Below are positions 15,858 to 24,865 of a stretch of 64,000 nucleotides of DNA, one piece after another. Source of the stretch: Tritonibacter mobilis (lineage in GTDB: Bacteria; Pseudomonadota; Alphaproteobacteria; Rhodobacterales; Rhodobacteraceae); NCBI RefSeq assembly GCF_001681715.1, contig NZ_LNWY01000014.1, forward strand, positions 62,001 to 126,000. The letters are read 5' to 3'. The number at the start of each line of letters is the position of its first letter. Position 1 is the stretch's first letter. A program made the position numbers and the translations under genes. The notes beneath the pieces were generated by a model. The model had not been told where the DNA came from. It was given only the letters and a program-made list of their open reading frames with translations, and ran no database searches.

Positions 15858-18260
15858 TCACTCGTCCATATTGCGCATCCGACTGCCTTTGGGGTCAAAC
15901 AGCGCGCCCAGATGCACAGTTGCCGTGAACTTTTGCCCTGCGATATTGACATCAACCTGATCACCACCGACGAACCCGGCTTTGCAAAATGCCAATGCAA
16001 CTGGACGTCCGACCCGATAGCCAAAGGCACAAGAGGTGGTGTGCCCGATGATCTGATCTCCTGAATAAACAGGTTCATGCCCCAGTGGCACCGCATCTGG
16101 ATCATCAAGTATGAGCGATACCACTTGATGTGTGGCAGAAGTTTTTCGTTTCTCTTCAATAGCCTCTGCGCCAATATAGCCGCCAGATTTGCGCAGGGCA
16201 AAGCCTAGACCAACGTCCAATGGAGTGACATCGCTGTCCAGCTCATGCCCCATGGCGGAAAAGCCTTTTTCAATTCGCATCGACGTCTGTGCATAAAGAC
16301 CCGCTGGCGCGGCTCCGGCTTGGGTCAATGCGCGATACACATCTTGTGCATGGGCGGCGCGACAGGTGATTTCCCAGCCCGCTTCGCCCACATAAGATAG
16401 ACGCGCAGCCCGAATATGATGGCCGGCAATGGTCGCTTCGCCATGTTTGAAGTAATTTATCTGCATCAGGCTTTCGGCACCGACCGCGCTAGCGATCTTC
16501 GCAGCCTCCGGCCCCATCAATCCAAAAGTCGCGTATTCTTCCGTTGTATCACAGATAGTTACATCGTAACCCTCACCGTGTAGCAGGAACCACGCCTTAT
16601 CGCGTTTTATGGCTGCGGTTCCAACAAACAGGCGATAGTGATCCTCTGCAATTCGTTGCGCCGTGATGTCGCTCTCAAAGGTGCCGCGTTCATTCAACAC
16701 CGCCGTATAGATGACAGATCCAGGCGCGCGTGCCATTTGCCCTGCGCAAACATGCAAAAGGAATGCCTCTGCGTCCGGCCCCGTTACGTCAATTTTGCCA
16801 AAGGAAGAGGCATCAAATATCGCAGCGCGTTGGTGCGCGGCCTCGACTTCTGCGGCGACATTGGCAAACCAGTCGGGCTTGTCGAACCGAAGTTTTGGTT
16901 CTGCGGTTTTACCAAAGTACAGCGGACGCTCCCAGCCATACACTTGGCCAAACTGCGCCCCAGCCGCACGATAGTCGCTATCGACGGGCAGGGGGCGCAG
17001 ATCCCGGGCGGTTGAGAGCTGCTTGCCCGGGTATGCGATTTCGTAATGGGTTCCGAGGATTTCTGGCGCTCGGGCCATCAGATGATCAAGCGAATTGAAG
17101 ACAGGTGCAAAGCGTTTGGCGTCTGCCTCAGACAAATCGTAAGCGGGCGCGCCATGCACGATTGCATGCGCAAGGTTCATGCCCGCGCCACCGCCCGATG
17201 CGATGCCAACGGAGTTCATGCCACAGCCAAGGAAGAGCCCACGGGTTTCTGCAGTTTCACCCAACATGAATGTGCCGTCCGGTGTAAAACTCTCAGGCCC
17301 ATTGAGCAGCATTTTAACCTCAGCCGTTTCCAGCGCGGGCAGGCGGTGTAGAGCGTTGAGCATCATCGGTTCGAAATGATCCCAATCCTCTGGCAACAGA
17401 GCAAATTCGAAACTCTCATCCAGGATGCCGGGCGCAATCGGTTTGCCCATCGGTTCAAAACACCCCACGAGGAGGCCGCCAGAATCGTCGCGGATGTAAA
17501 GATGGTTGTCGTGATCCGACAGCGTTGGCGTGTTTCCTTCGATCCCATCGATCGGCTTCGTCAGCAGATAGAAATGCTCACAAGCGAGGGCAGGGACCTC
17601 CGCACCGGCCATGGCCCCGACCTCACGTGACCAAAGCCCCGCACAGAGCGCGATTGCGTCACACTTCACCACACCTTGCGTGGTTTCAACTCCCTTTACG
17701 CGCCCGTTTTCCGTAAGAATGCCAGTGACGCCTGTTCTTTCAAAGATACGTGCGCCCAGTAACTTAGCGCCCTTAACTAAGGCGGCGCAGACATCGGAAG
17801 GCGACACGCGGCCATCGTCCGGTGACCAAACAGCGCCGAGCACATCATCAGCGTTCATCAACGGCCAGCGCTCTTTGGCTTCTTCAGGCGAAATCGAGGT
17901 TGCGTCGATCCCATAAGCATGCGCCAGCGCCTCTTGTCGTTTGATGTGGGTAAGGCGGTCCGGATTTGTCGCGAGCGACAATGACCCTTTTTGAATCCAT
18001 CCCACGTTTTGCCCGGTTTCACGCTCAAGCTGGCTGTATAACTCGACCGAATATTGGATCATCCGTGTGAGATTGCGCGAATGACGCAAGGCGCGCACTT
18101 GGGCTGCAGAATGCCATGTGGTGCCGGATGTCAGTGCATTGCGCTCCAGCAAAATGGCATCATTCACGCCCATCTTGGCGAGGTGATACAGGGTCGAACA
18201 CCCCATAATTCCGCCGCCGATGACGACGACAGATGCATGAGCGGGAAGGGAGGTGGACAT
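15858..18260 (-). CDS. GcvT-fused FAD oxidoreductase, dimethylglycine/sarcosine dehydrogenase-like
   Basis: An 800-residue two-part enzyme. The N-terminal DAO-type FAD domain (about residues 8-375) has the dinucleotide fold VVVIGGGIMGCSTLYHLAKMG and the histidine of SGTTWHSAAQVRALRHS, which corresponds to the covalent FAD site in dimethylglycine oxidase-type enzymes. The C-terminal half (about 430-795) is a GcvT/aminomethyltransferase-like folate-binding domain (YVGEAGWEITC, GLYAQTSMRIEKGFSAMGHELD). Family members oxidatively demethylate dimethylglycine, sarcosine or related N-methyl amines and load formaldehyde onto tetrahydrofolate. The substrate cannot be read from sequence. It is divergent from an RpiR regulator and near a TRAP transporter, suggesting an uptake and breakdown module. 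Confidence 0.85.
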   Translation of the reverse strand: MSTSLPAHASVVVIGGGIMGCSTLYHLAKMGVNDAILLERNALTSGTTWHSAAQVRALRHSRNLTRMIQYSVELYSQLERETGQNVGWIQKGSLSLATNPDRLTHIKRQEALAHAYGIDATSISPEEAKERWPLMNADDVLGAVWSPDDGRVSPSDVCAALVKGAKLLGARIFERTGVTGILTENGRVKGVETTQGVVKCDAIALCAGLWSREVGAMAGAEVPALACEHFYLLTKPIDGIEGNTPTLSDHDNHLYIRDDSGGLLVGCFEPMGKPIAPGILDESFEFALLPEDWDHFEPMMLNALHRLPALETAEVKMLLNGPESFTPDGTFMLGETAETRGLFLGCGMNSVGIASGGGAGMNLAHAIVHGAPAYDLSEADAKRFAPVFNSLDHLMARAPEILGTHYEIAYPGKQLSTARDLRPLPVDSDYRAAGAQFGQVYGWERPLYFGKTAEPKLRFDKPDWFANVAAEVEAAHQRAAIFDASSFGKIDVTGPDAEAFLLHVCAGQMARAPGSVIYTAVLNERGTFESDITAQRIAEDHYRLFVGTAAIKRDKAWFLLHGEGYDVTICDTTEEYATFGLMGPEAAKIASAVGAESLMQINYFKHGEATIAGHHIRAARLSYVGEAGWEITCRAAHAQDVYRALTQAGAAPAGLYAQTSMRIEKGFSAMGHELDSDVTPLDVGLGFALRKSGGYIGAEAIEEKRKTSATHQVVSLILDDPDAVPLGHEPVYSGDQIIGHTTSCAFGYRVGRPVALAFCKAGFVGGDQVDVNIAGQKFTATVHLGALFDPKGSRMRNMDE

Positions 18261-18356
18261 GAGTTTGTTCCATTTCTGCGGCAGTAGATGTTGCTTGCCG
18301 ATGGGTGGGTCACGCGAAAAGCCTTGATGAAATCACAAATCCCGTCAATGTAGGTG

Positions 18357-18374
18357 AAAAATAACATTCGTTAT
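18357..18374. promoter_or_regulatory. ATAAC-N4-GTTAT dyad in divergent promoter, candidate RpiR operator
   Basis: AAAAATAAC runs into ATTC and then GTTAT, giving a perfect ATAAC/GTTAT inverted repeat at 18361-18374. It is 32 bases before the rpiR-type regulator start and about 100 bases before the oxidoreductase start. The nine-base string AAAAATAAC recurs before the TRAP binding-protein gene. Confidence 0.45.
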
Positions 18375-18405
18375 CAGGTCGCAATGCGCTGACGCAGGTG
18401 AGAAC

Positions 18406-19293
18406 TTGGACCCAACCATCAGAAATAAAACAATAACCCGCCTCAAAGAGGAAATCCCCGAGCTGTCACCCCGGCTGCAAGTGGCGGCAAAGTACATTGT
18501 CGATCACCCTGCGGATTTTGGCCTCGACTCGATCCGCGACACGGCGCGAAAGGCGGATGTGTCGACCTATACGCTTGTGAGAATTTCAGAGCGGCTGGGC
18601 TTTGACAGCTATGAGGACATGCGCGATCCATTTCGCGTGGCTCTGGTAGCTCCGACACAATTCATTGACGCGCCGGAGTGGATCAACAGATGGCGGGAAA
18701 GCGGTGAAATTGGACAAAAACAGGCCGAAGCCGCGCTAAATTCTATGGCGATTGTGCAGCGTAGTTTGGAGGGGCAGAACCTCAAACAGCTGCAACGGGT
18801 GGCGGAAATGCTATTGGACGCCAAGAATGTCTATTTGACGGCTGTGCGCGCAAGCTATTCAATTGCTTACTATTTTCACTATGTGGGGCGCATGGCGCTG
18901 CCTTCGTTGCAGCTGATTCCACGCCATATCAACAGTGCCATTGATGAGTTGAATTACGCTGACGAGGGCGACGTGATGATCGCTATCACACTTACCCCGT
19001 ATTCTCGTGAAACCATCGAAGCCTGTGAATTTGCACGAAAAAAAGGCGTGAAGCTGGTGATGATCTCCGATAGTGAGGTCATTTCTTCAAATTTCACCCC
19101 TGAAGAAACTCTGGTTGCATCTACACTAAGCACACATCACTTTGGGTGTTATACGGGCGTTATGGCTGTGGCCGAAAATCTCGTGTCATTGCTGGTTGCT
19201 TTGGGGGGGCAGGATGTGAAGGACAGAATCACGTCGTACGAGACCTTACGCAAAGACAACAACGCCTATTGGGTGGCGAAGAAAAAACATTAG
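18406..19293 (+). CDS. MurR/RpiR-family transcriptional regulator
   Basis: A 295-residue regulator: N-terminal helix-turn-helix of the RpiR type (about residues 8-85; LQVAAKYIVDHPADFGLDSIRDTARKADVSTYTLVRISERLGF) and a C-terminal SIS sugar-isomerase-like sensing domain (about 130-270; VMIAITLTPYSRETIEACEFARKKGVKLVMISDS). The start is an unusual TTG at 18406 after CAGGTGAGAAC; no in-frame ATG or GTG lies nearby that would keep the helix-turn-helix. It sits between the GcvT-type oxidoreductase and a TRAP transporter, with ATAAC/GTTAT dyads on both sides. In this setting RpiR proteins probably sense an amine or carboxylate rather than a sugar phosphate; that is inference. Confidence 0.85.
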   Translation: MDPTIRNKTITRLKEEIPELSPRLQVAAKYIVDHPADFGLDSIRDTARKADVSTYTLVRISERLGFDSYEDMRDPFRVALVAPTQFIDAPEWINRWRESGEIGQKQAEAALNSMAIVQRSLEGQNLKQLQRVAEMLLDAKNVYLTAVRASYSIAYYFHYVGRMALPSLQLIPRHINSAIDELNYADEGDVMIAITLTPYSRETIEACEFARKKGVKLVMISDSEVISSNFTPEETLVASTLSTHHFGCYTGVMAVAENLVSLLVALGGQDVKDRITSYETLRKDNNAYWVAKKKH

Positions 19294-19318
19294 TTATGTC
19301 GTGACTACAAAAATAACT
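19292..19318. promoter_or_regulatory. AGTTAT-N15-ATAACT dyad before the TRAP binding-protein gene
   Basis: AGTTAT at 19292-19297 (overlapping the regulator's stop codon) and ATAACT at 19313-19318 are inverse copies. The right half continues the nine-base string AAAAATAAC also found at 18357-18365 in the divergent promoter. The spacing and half-site order differ from that site, so a shared operator is only suggested. Confidence 0.35.
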
Positions 19319-19386
19319 TGTGGAAGCATCGCCCGCATACTATCGGCACCGCGACCGATTTCGGTTTTAAATCAGGGAGAGAACTT

Positions 19387-20358
19387 ATGGTCCTCAAACA
19401 AACACTTCTCGCATCTGCTGCAACTGTTGCTCTGGGCTTTGCCGGCGCGGCATCCGCAGCTGAGCAACAGTTCATCACCATCGGCACCGGCGGTGTGACA
19501 GGCGTTTATTACCCCACTGGTGGCGCGATCTGCCGCCTGGTGAACAAAGACCGCAAAGAGCACGGCATTCGCTGCTCGGTGGAATCCACCGGTGGTTCTG
19601 TTTACAACACCCGCACCATTCGCGAAGGCGAGCTGGAGTTCGGTGTTGTTCAGTCCGACGTGCAAAAAGCGGGTCTCGACGGCACCGGCGCATTTGAAGC
19701 AGACGGTCCTTTTGAAGGCCTGCGTGCACTGTTCTCGGTCCACCCCGAGCCGATGCACCTGATGGCACGCAAGGATGCAAACATCGCATCCGTTGAAGAT
19801 CTTAAAGGCAAGAAGGTCAACATCGCGAACCCCGGTTCCGGTACCCGCGTTCTGGCTGACACGCTGATGCAATATTCTGGCCTGAGCGCCGATGATTTCG
19901 CACTTGCGGCAGAGCTCAAGTCTTCTGAGCAGGCGGCAGCGCTGTGTGACGGCAAAATCGATGCAACCATCTGGGCCTCCGGTCTGCCGAATGGCTCGAG
20001 CCAGGAAGCAACCTCGTCCTGTGACGTGAACATCGTACCGCTGTCGGGTGAAAACATTGACACTCTGCTTGCTGAGAACACGCCTTACGCGGCTGCAACC
20101 ATCCCCGGTGGTATGTACCCAGGTAACCCGGACGACATCCCGTCCTGGGGTCCGAAAGCAACCTTTGTGACCTCCGCTGATGTGTCTGACGACGTGGTCT
20201 ATGCGGTTGTGAGCGCGGTGTTTGAAAACTTTGATGACTTCAAGAAGCTGCACCCGGCCTTTGCACGTCTCACCGAAGAAGAAATGGTGAGCGATGCGCT
20301 GTCCGCAGAGATCCACCCCGGCGCGATGAAGTACTACAAAGAACGCGGCTGGAAGTGA
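19387..20358 (+). CDS. TAXI-family TRAP transporter substrate-binding protein
   Basis: Periplasmic receptor of a TRAP importer of the TAXI type. The signal peptide (MVLKQTLLASAATVALGFAGAASA) covers the first 24 residues; the mature protein begins AEQQFITIGTGGVTGVYYPTGGAICRLVN, the hallmark opening of TAXI proteins, and continues with GEVEFGVVQSDV-like and NPGSGTRVLADTLM motifs. The length of 323 residues is usual. GGGAGAGAACTT before the ATG at 19387 sets the start. TAXI receptors are associated with glutamate, other dicarboxylates and unknown substrates; the neighbouring demethylating oxidoreductase hints at an amine or amino-acid derivative, but this is inference. Confidence 0.92.
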   Translation: MVLKQTLLASAATVALGFAGAASAAEQQFITIGTGGVTGVYYPTGGAICRLVNKDRKEHGIRCSVESTGGSVYNTRTIREGELEFGVVQSDVQKAGLDGTGAFEADGPFEGLRALFSVHPEPMHLMARKDANIASVEDLKGKKVNIANPGSGTRVLADTLMQYSGLSADDFALAAELKSSEQAAALCDGKIDATIWASGLPNGSSQEATSSCDVNIVPLSGENIDTLLAENTPYAAATIPGGMYPGNPDDIPSWGPKATFVTSADVSDDVVYAVVSAVFENFDDFKKLHPAFARLTEEEMVSDALSAEIHPGAMKYYKERGWK

Positions 20359-20385
20359 TCCTGTCACTTTTCTCGTAAAATCAAA

Positions 20386-20428
20386 GGCTTTCGCTCCTGC
20401 ATTCAGGGGCGAAAGCCGTTTTCGTTTC
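20386..20428 (+). terminator. Strong hairpin between TRAP receptor and permease
   Basis: GGCTTTCGCTCCTG / CAGGGGCGAAAGCC pair over 14 positions with a four-base loop, followed by GTTTTCGTTTC. The interrupted T tract allows read-through into the permease, so the receptor is probably made in excess, as at pstS-pstC. Confidence 0.75.
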
Positions 20429-20462
20429 AACAAGAGTGTATAACAAACCGGGTGGGGACACG

Positions 20463-23060
20463 ATGACAGATAATCAAAGCGCCGCGGCTCAGGAAGATCG
20501 TTCACTTGACGATTTTGTAGCCGACAGCGACACCGGCGGCCGTTCGCCGCGAGATGCATTTGGGCGCAATGCGCTTTGGTATTTACCGCTCGTTTGGTCT
20601 CTATATCAGCTTTGGATCGCGTCACCGTTACCGTTCGTTCTTGGCGTAGGTGTTTGGAATGATACGCAAACCCGTGCCATTCACCTTGGCTTTGCGGTGC
20701 TCTTGGCCTTTATTGCGTTCCCCGGTTTTAAGACGAGCCCGCGCCATCATATCCCGATCCCGACTTGGATTATTGGCATAGTTGGCGCGCTTTGTGCTTC
20801 GTATCTGTTTTATGCCTATGCAGGAGTTGCGGCGCGCTCCGGTGCCCCCAACCAGACGGATATCGTTGTCGCGGTCATCGGTTTGGTGCTGCTTTTGGAG
20901 GCGGCGCGACGCAGCCTTGGCTTCCCGCTGATGGGCGTGGCACTGTTTTTCTTGGCGTATGTCTTCTTTGGCTCGTCGCCGTGGCTGCCCGAAGTGGTGC
21001 AGTGGAAGGGCGCCTCAATCAACAAAGCCATGAGCCACATGTGGCTCACCACCGAGGGCGTCTTTGGTGTCGCACTTGGCGTATCTTCTGGTTTTGTGTT
21101 TCTTTTCGTACTGTTCGGCGCGCTTCTTAATCAGGCCGGGGCAGGGAACTACTTCCTGAAACTGGCCTTTGCCGCCTTGGGACACCTGCGCGGTGGCCCG
21201 GCAAAAGCCGCCGTCATCGGCTCTGCTGCGACGGGTTTGATTTCCGGATCGTCCATCGCCAATGTGGTTACGACTGGCACGTTCACCATTCCGCTGATGA
21301 AACGTGTGGGCTTTCCCGCCACCAAGGCTGGCGCGATCGAGGTCTCCTCGTCGATCAACGGCGTTTTGACACCGCCCGTGATGGGCGCAGTGGCCTTCCT
21401 GATGACCGAGTACGTCGGCATTCCATACGTCGAGGTCGTGAAGACTGCGATTATCCCAGCGGCGATCTCTTACATCGCTCTGGTCTATATCGTGCACCTC
21501 GAAGCGCTCAAAATGGGCATGAAGGGCTCTCGCCGGATGCATCCGGTCAAGTTCTTCCTCGGTGCGATTTTCACCATTGCCATTTCTATCATCATCGGTG
21601 GCGGAACCCTGTGGCTTTGTGGTGTGTTTGTGAATGCGCTCGAAGGGATCGCAGGTGGGGCCAGCACGTGGCTGATTGTGGCGATCATGGCCGTTCTCTA
21701 TGTTCTGGCTCTCAAAGTTGCGGCGGCGCATGAGGATCTGGAAATCAGCATCGAGTCGATGCAGAACCTGCCGCCCACGCGTGAGATCTTTAAGACCGGC
21801 ATTCACTACATCATGCCAATCCTGTTGCTGATGTATCTGCTGATGATCGAGCGCAAATCGCCGGGCCTTTCGGCCTTCTGGTCGTCGGTTGCAATGTTGG
21901 TGATCCTCGCCACTCAAAACCCGATCAAGGCGATGTTCCGCGGGCAAGACAATGCAATTGCTGAATTTAAGCAAGGTGTTGCAGACATCTTTGAAGGTCT
22001 GATCATCGGTGCACGCAATATGATTGGTCTGGCCTGTGCCATGGGTGTCGCTGGTATCATTGTTGGTGCGGTGACCCTGACAGGGATCGGCCAGGTGATG
22101 GCGGAGTTTGTTGAATTCCTCTCCGGTGGCAGTGTCATGCTGATGCTGATCTTTGTTGCGCTGATCTCCATTGTGCTCGGCATGGGTTTGCCCACAACCG
22201 CCAACTATATCGTGGTAAGCTCGCTGATGGCGGGTGTTGTGGTGGAACTTGGCGCGCAAAACGGTCTGATCGTACCGCTGGTCGCGGTGCATATGTTCGT
22301 GTTCTACTTTGGGATTATGGCGGATGTGACACCGCCTGTGGGGCTTGCGAGCTTTGCCGCAGCTGCGATTTCCAAAGGCGATCCACTGCGCACAGGTTTT
22401 CAGGCGTTCTTCTACTCAATCCGGACCGCATTGTTGCCGTTCCTGTTCATCTTCAACACCGATCTGTTGCTGATTGATGTGGGTCCGGTTGAGGCAGTTT
22501 TCGTCTTTATCGTGGCGATGATTGCGATGCTGCTGTTCGCGGCATCCACAATGAACTATTTCATTGTGAAATCAAAGATCTGGGAAAGTGCGCTGCTGCT
22601 TCTGGTGGCTTTCACTCTGTTCCGTCCGGGCTTCTTCCTCGATCAGCTGCAACCTGCGTTTGAAACCCGTCCGGGGTCTGCGGTCTATGAGATGGCCGAG
22701 AACGTGGAAGATGGCGGAACATTGCGTGTGCGTCTGATGGGTGAAAGCCTTGAAGGCGATATGGTCGATGCGCGTTTCCTGCTGCCGCTGGGTGAGCAGG
22801 GTGCCGATGGTCAAACCCGTCTTTATGACGGCGCAGGCATTGAGTTCCGCGATGAAGATGGCAAGATCTATGTGGACAATCTGAACTTCGGCGGTCCAGC
22901 AGAGCAACTTGGCATCGATTTCGACTGGGAGCTGGTCGAGATGGAAGTTGAGGCAGATCGCATGCCGAAAGAAATCTTCTATCTGCCGGCGTTCCTGATC
23001 CTTGGTTTCGTCGTCTTCCTGCAACTCGGCCGGAAGCGCAAAGAAGAAGGAGTAGCCTGA
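20463..23060 (+). CDS. TRAP transporter fused small/large permease (DctQM type)
   Basis: An 865-residue inner-membrane protein that uses a sodium gradient to import the ligand delivered by the TAXI receptor. The N-terminal four-helix region (about residues 35-200) stands for the small permease and the remainder for the large 12-helix DctM-like permease, with motifs GPAKAAVIGSAATGLISGSS, EVSSSINGVLTPPVMGAVAFL and GMGLPTTANYIVVSS. A C-terminal domain of about 150 residues (from GFFLDQLQPAFETRPGSAVY, DUF3394-like, with acidic beta-rich sequence) is flanked by membrane segments and ends in a basic tail. GGGGACACG precedes the ATG at 20463. It overlaps the universal stress gene by one base. Confidence 0.92.
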   Translation: MTDNQSAAAQEDRSLDDFVADSDTGGRSPRDAFGRNALWYLPLVWSLYQLWIASPLPFVLGVGVWNDTQTRAIHLGFAVLLAFIAFPGFKTSPRHHIPIPTWIIGIVGALCASYLFYAYAGVAARSGAPNQTDIVVAVIGLVLLLEAARRSLGFPLMGVALFFLAYVFFGSSPWLPEVVQWKGASINKAMSHMWLTTEGVFGVALGVSSGFVFLFVLFGALLNQAGAGNYFLKLAFAALGHLRGGPAKAAVIGSAATGLISGSSIANVVTTGTFTIPLMKRVGFPATKAGAIEVSSSINGVLTPPVMGAVAFLMTEYVGIPYVEVVKTAIIPAAISYIALVYIVHLEALKMGMKGSRRMHPVKFFLGAIFTIAISIIIGGGTLWLCGVFVNALEGIAGGASTWLIVAIMAVLYVLALKVAAAHEDLEISIESMQNLPPTREIFKTGIHYIMPILLLMYLLMIERKSPGLSAFWSSVAMLVILATQNPIKAMFRGQDNAIAEFKQGVADIFEGLIIGARNMIGLACAMGVAGIIVGAVTLTGIGQVMAEFVEFLSGGSVMLMLIFVALISIVLGMGLPTTANYIVVSSLMAGVVVELGAQNGLIVPLVAVHMFVFYFGIMADVTPPVGLASFAAAAISKGDPLRTGFQAFFYSIRTALLPFLFIFNTDLLLIDVGPVEAVFVFIVAMIAMLLFAASTMNYFIVKSKIWESALLLLVAFTLFRPGFFLDQLQPAFETRPGSAVYEMAENVEDGGTLRVRLMGESLEGDMVDARFLLPLGEQGADGQTRLYDGAGIEFRDEDGKIYVDNLNFGGPAEQLGIDFDWELVEMEVEADRMPKEIFYLPAFLILGFVVFLQLGRKRKEEGVA

Positions 23061-23491
23061 TGACCAGACACGTACTTTGCGCTGTCGACCTGACGCATAT
23101 GGATGCTGAAGAGGCATTGCTGAAACGGGCAGCGGAGCTCGCTGAATTCTACGGAGCCACGCTCAGCGTGGTGACCGTAGTCCCGGACTATGGCATGAGC
23201 ATCGTGGGCTCGTTTTTCAAAGACGGCACCATGAAGGAGGCGGTCAAAGAAGCGGACCGCCAACTACATGCCTTTGTTAAAAAGGTCGTGCCAGACATGA
23301 AGGGTGTCCAGCACATCGTTGAAGTTGGGGCAAATGTCTACGAGATGATCCTTGATGCGATCAAACGATCAGAGGCTGACTTGGTGGTCATGGGTGCACA
23401 TAAACCGGAGTTGATGGACCGGCTGCAAGGACCGAATTCAGCGCGTGTGGCGCGATATGCCAAATGCTCGGTTCTGATCGTGCGGGACTAA
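23060..23491 (+). CDS. Universal stress protein (UspA family), TRAP-associated
   Basis: A 143-residue Usp-fold protein (VLCAVDLTHMDAEEALLKRAAELAEFYGATLSVVTVVPD; LVVMGAHKPEL; SARVARYAKCSVLIVRD). Usp proteins coupled to TRAP operons, such as TeaD of Halomonas, bind ATP and tune the transporter. The ATP motif G-2X-G-9X-G-(S/T) is incomplete here: the second glycine is replaced by lysine in GAHKP, so nucleotide binding is uncertain. The ATG overlaps the permease stop (TGATGA), which implies translational coupling and shared function. Confidence 0.9.
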   Translation: MTRHVLCAVDLTHMDAEEALLKRAAELAEFYGATLSVVTVVPDYGMSIVGSFFKDGTMKEAVKEADRQLHAFVKKVVPDMKGVQHIVEVGANVYEMILDAIKRSEADLVVMGAHKPELMDRLQGPNSARVARYAKCSVLIVRD

Positions 23492-23515
23492 TACCGGCTG
23501 ATAGTGAACAAAAAA

Positions 23516-23542
23516 CGCGCTCCGAATTGGGGCGCATTTTTC
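23516..23542. terminator. Bidirectional terminator between usp and the suf operon
   Basis: GCGCTCC-GAATT-GGGGCGC has a seven-pair stem with one wobble. ATTTTT follows on the plus strand and GTTTTTTG on the minus strand, so it can end both the TRAP operon and the suf operon, whose last gene stops at 23645. Confidence 0.8.
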
Positions 23543-23644
23543 GTATCAGAGAGGTGGCATACAACCTCCCATATGTTCATCCTATAATCAGTATTATGTA
23601 AAATACAACTACAGGATGAGGAAGAGCATTACTCCTAATAAAGC

Positions 23645-24865
23645 TCAGCCAAACAAATCATGTGCCAGTTCAAGGGCTTCAACTAGGCGATCAACCTCTT
23701 CGCGGGTGTTATACATCCCAAAGGACGCACGACACGTTGCAGTAACGCCAAGATGATCCATCAACGGACCGGCACAATGATGACCCGCGCGTACGGCAAC
23801 GCCTTTCTTGTCGAGGATCGTCGAGATGTCATGCGCATGTGCAGCGCCCTCAAGCGTCAGGCTGAAAATAGCAGCTTTACCCGGTGCATGCCCCTGAATG
23901 TTCAGCCAGTTCAATCCTTTGAACCGCTCAGCTGCATAATCGCGCAAGTCCGCCTCATGGGCCGCGATCTCCGCCATTCCGACATTCATCATGTAATCTA
24001 GCGCGACACCAAATCCGATGGTTTGGACGATCCCGGGCGTTCCAGCCTCAAATTTCATTGGCGGATCATTGTAGATTACCTGATCCTTGGAGACTTCCTT
24101 GATCATGTCACCACCACCAATGAACGGACGCATTTCTGCCATTCGCTCGGGACGAATGTAGATCGCGCCAGATCCCGACGGGCCGTAGAGCTTATGTCCG
24201 GTCACCGCATAGAAGTCACAGCCAAGATCCCCAACATCTACGGGCATGTGAACCGCACCTTGCGATCCATCCACAAGTACCGGAACACCTTTTTCATGCG
24301 CGCCAGATGTAATGGACTTTACATCAACAACAGTTCCCAAGACATTGGAACATTGTGTGGTTGCGATCAGTTTTGTTTTAGGTGTGATCGCATCCAGAAC
24401 CTTTTGCGGATCGAGGCTTCCGTCCGCTTCAGTGTCCACCCATTTCAGAACCACACCCTGACGTTCCCGTAGGAAATGCCACGGAACGATATTCGCATGA
24501 TGCTCCATCACCGACAGTATGATCTCATCCCCAGCTTCCATCCGGGGCATCGCCCAGGCATAAGCCACCAGGTTGATGCCTTCGGTGGTGCCAGAATTTA
24601 GGACAATGTGATCCTCATCCGCAGCGTTCAGGAACTTGGCAATAATTCCGCGCACGCCTTCATACTTCTCGGTCGCAAGATTAGAGAGGTAATGCAAGCC
24701 ACGGTGAACATTAGCATATTCCTCAGCATATGCTTTGGTCACCGCATCAATCACAACCTGTGGTTTTTGCGCGGACGCACCATTGTCGAGATAAGTCAGC
24801 GGTTTGCCATTCACTTCGCGCGACAGGATCGGAAAGTCAGAGCGGATTTTTTCGACATCATACAT
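23645..24865 (-). CDS. sufS: SufS-type cysteine desulfurase
   Basis: Group II PLP enzyme that takes sulfur from cysteine for Fe-S cluster assembly on SufBCD. It has 406 residues. Visible features are NGKPLTYLDNGASAQKPQVVIDAV, the PLP lysine in AVTGHKLYGPSG and the catalytic cysteine in VRAGHHCAGPLMDHLGV. The frame starts at 24865, eight bases inside the preceding YIP1-like gene. It is the last gene of the suf operon; no sufE, sufA or sufT is present beside it, so the partner sulfur acceptor must be elsewhere. A second, NifS/IscS-type desulfurase heads the same operon. Confidence 0.95.
   Translation of the reverse strand: MYDVEKIRSDFPILSREVNGKPLTYLDNGASAQKPQVVIDAVTKAYAEEYANVHRGLHYLSNLATEKYEGVRGIIAKFLNAADEDHIVLNSGTTEGINLVAYAWAMPRMEAGDEIILSVMEHHANIVPWHFLRERQGVVLKWVDTEADGSLDPQKVLDAITPKTKLIATTQCSNVLGTVVDVKSITSGAHEKGVPVLVDGSQGAVHMPVDVGDLGCDFYAVTGHKLYGPSGSGAIYIRPERMAEMRPFIGGGDMIKEVSKDQVIYNDPPMKFEAGTPGIVQTIGFGVALDYMMNVGMAEIAAHEADLRDYAAERFKGLNWLNIQGHAPGKAAIFSLTLEGAAHAHDISTILDKKGVAVRAGHHCAGPLMDHLGVTATCRASFGMYNTREEVDRLVEALELAHDLFG

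Noticed and set aside
15616-15861. 81-codon minus-strand frame downstream of the GcvT-type oxidoreductase
   Set aside because: Start overlaps the end of the real gene, no ribosome-binding site or family-like sequence, and it covers an interval full of dyads.
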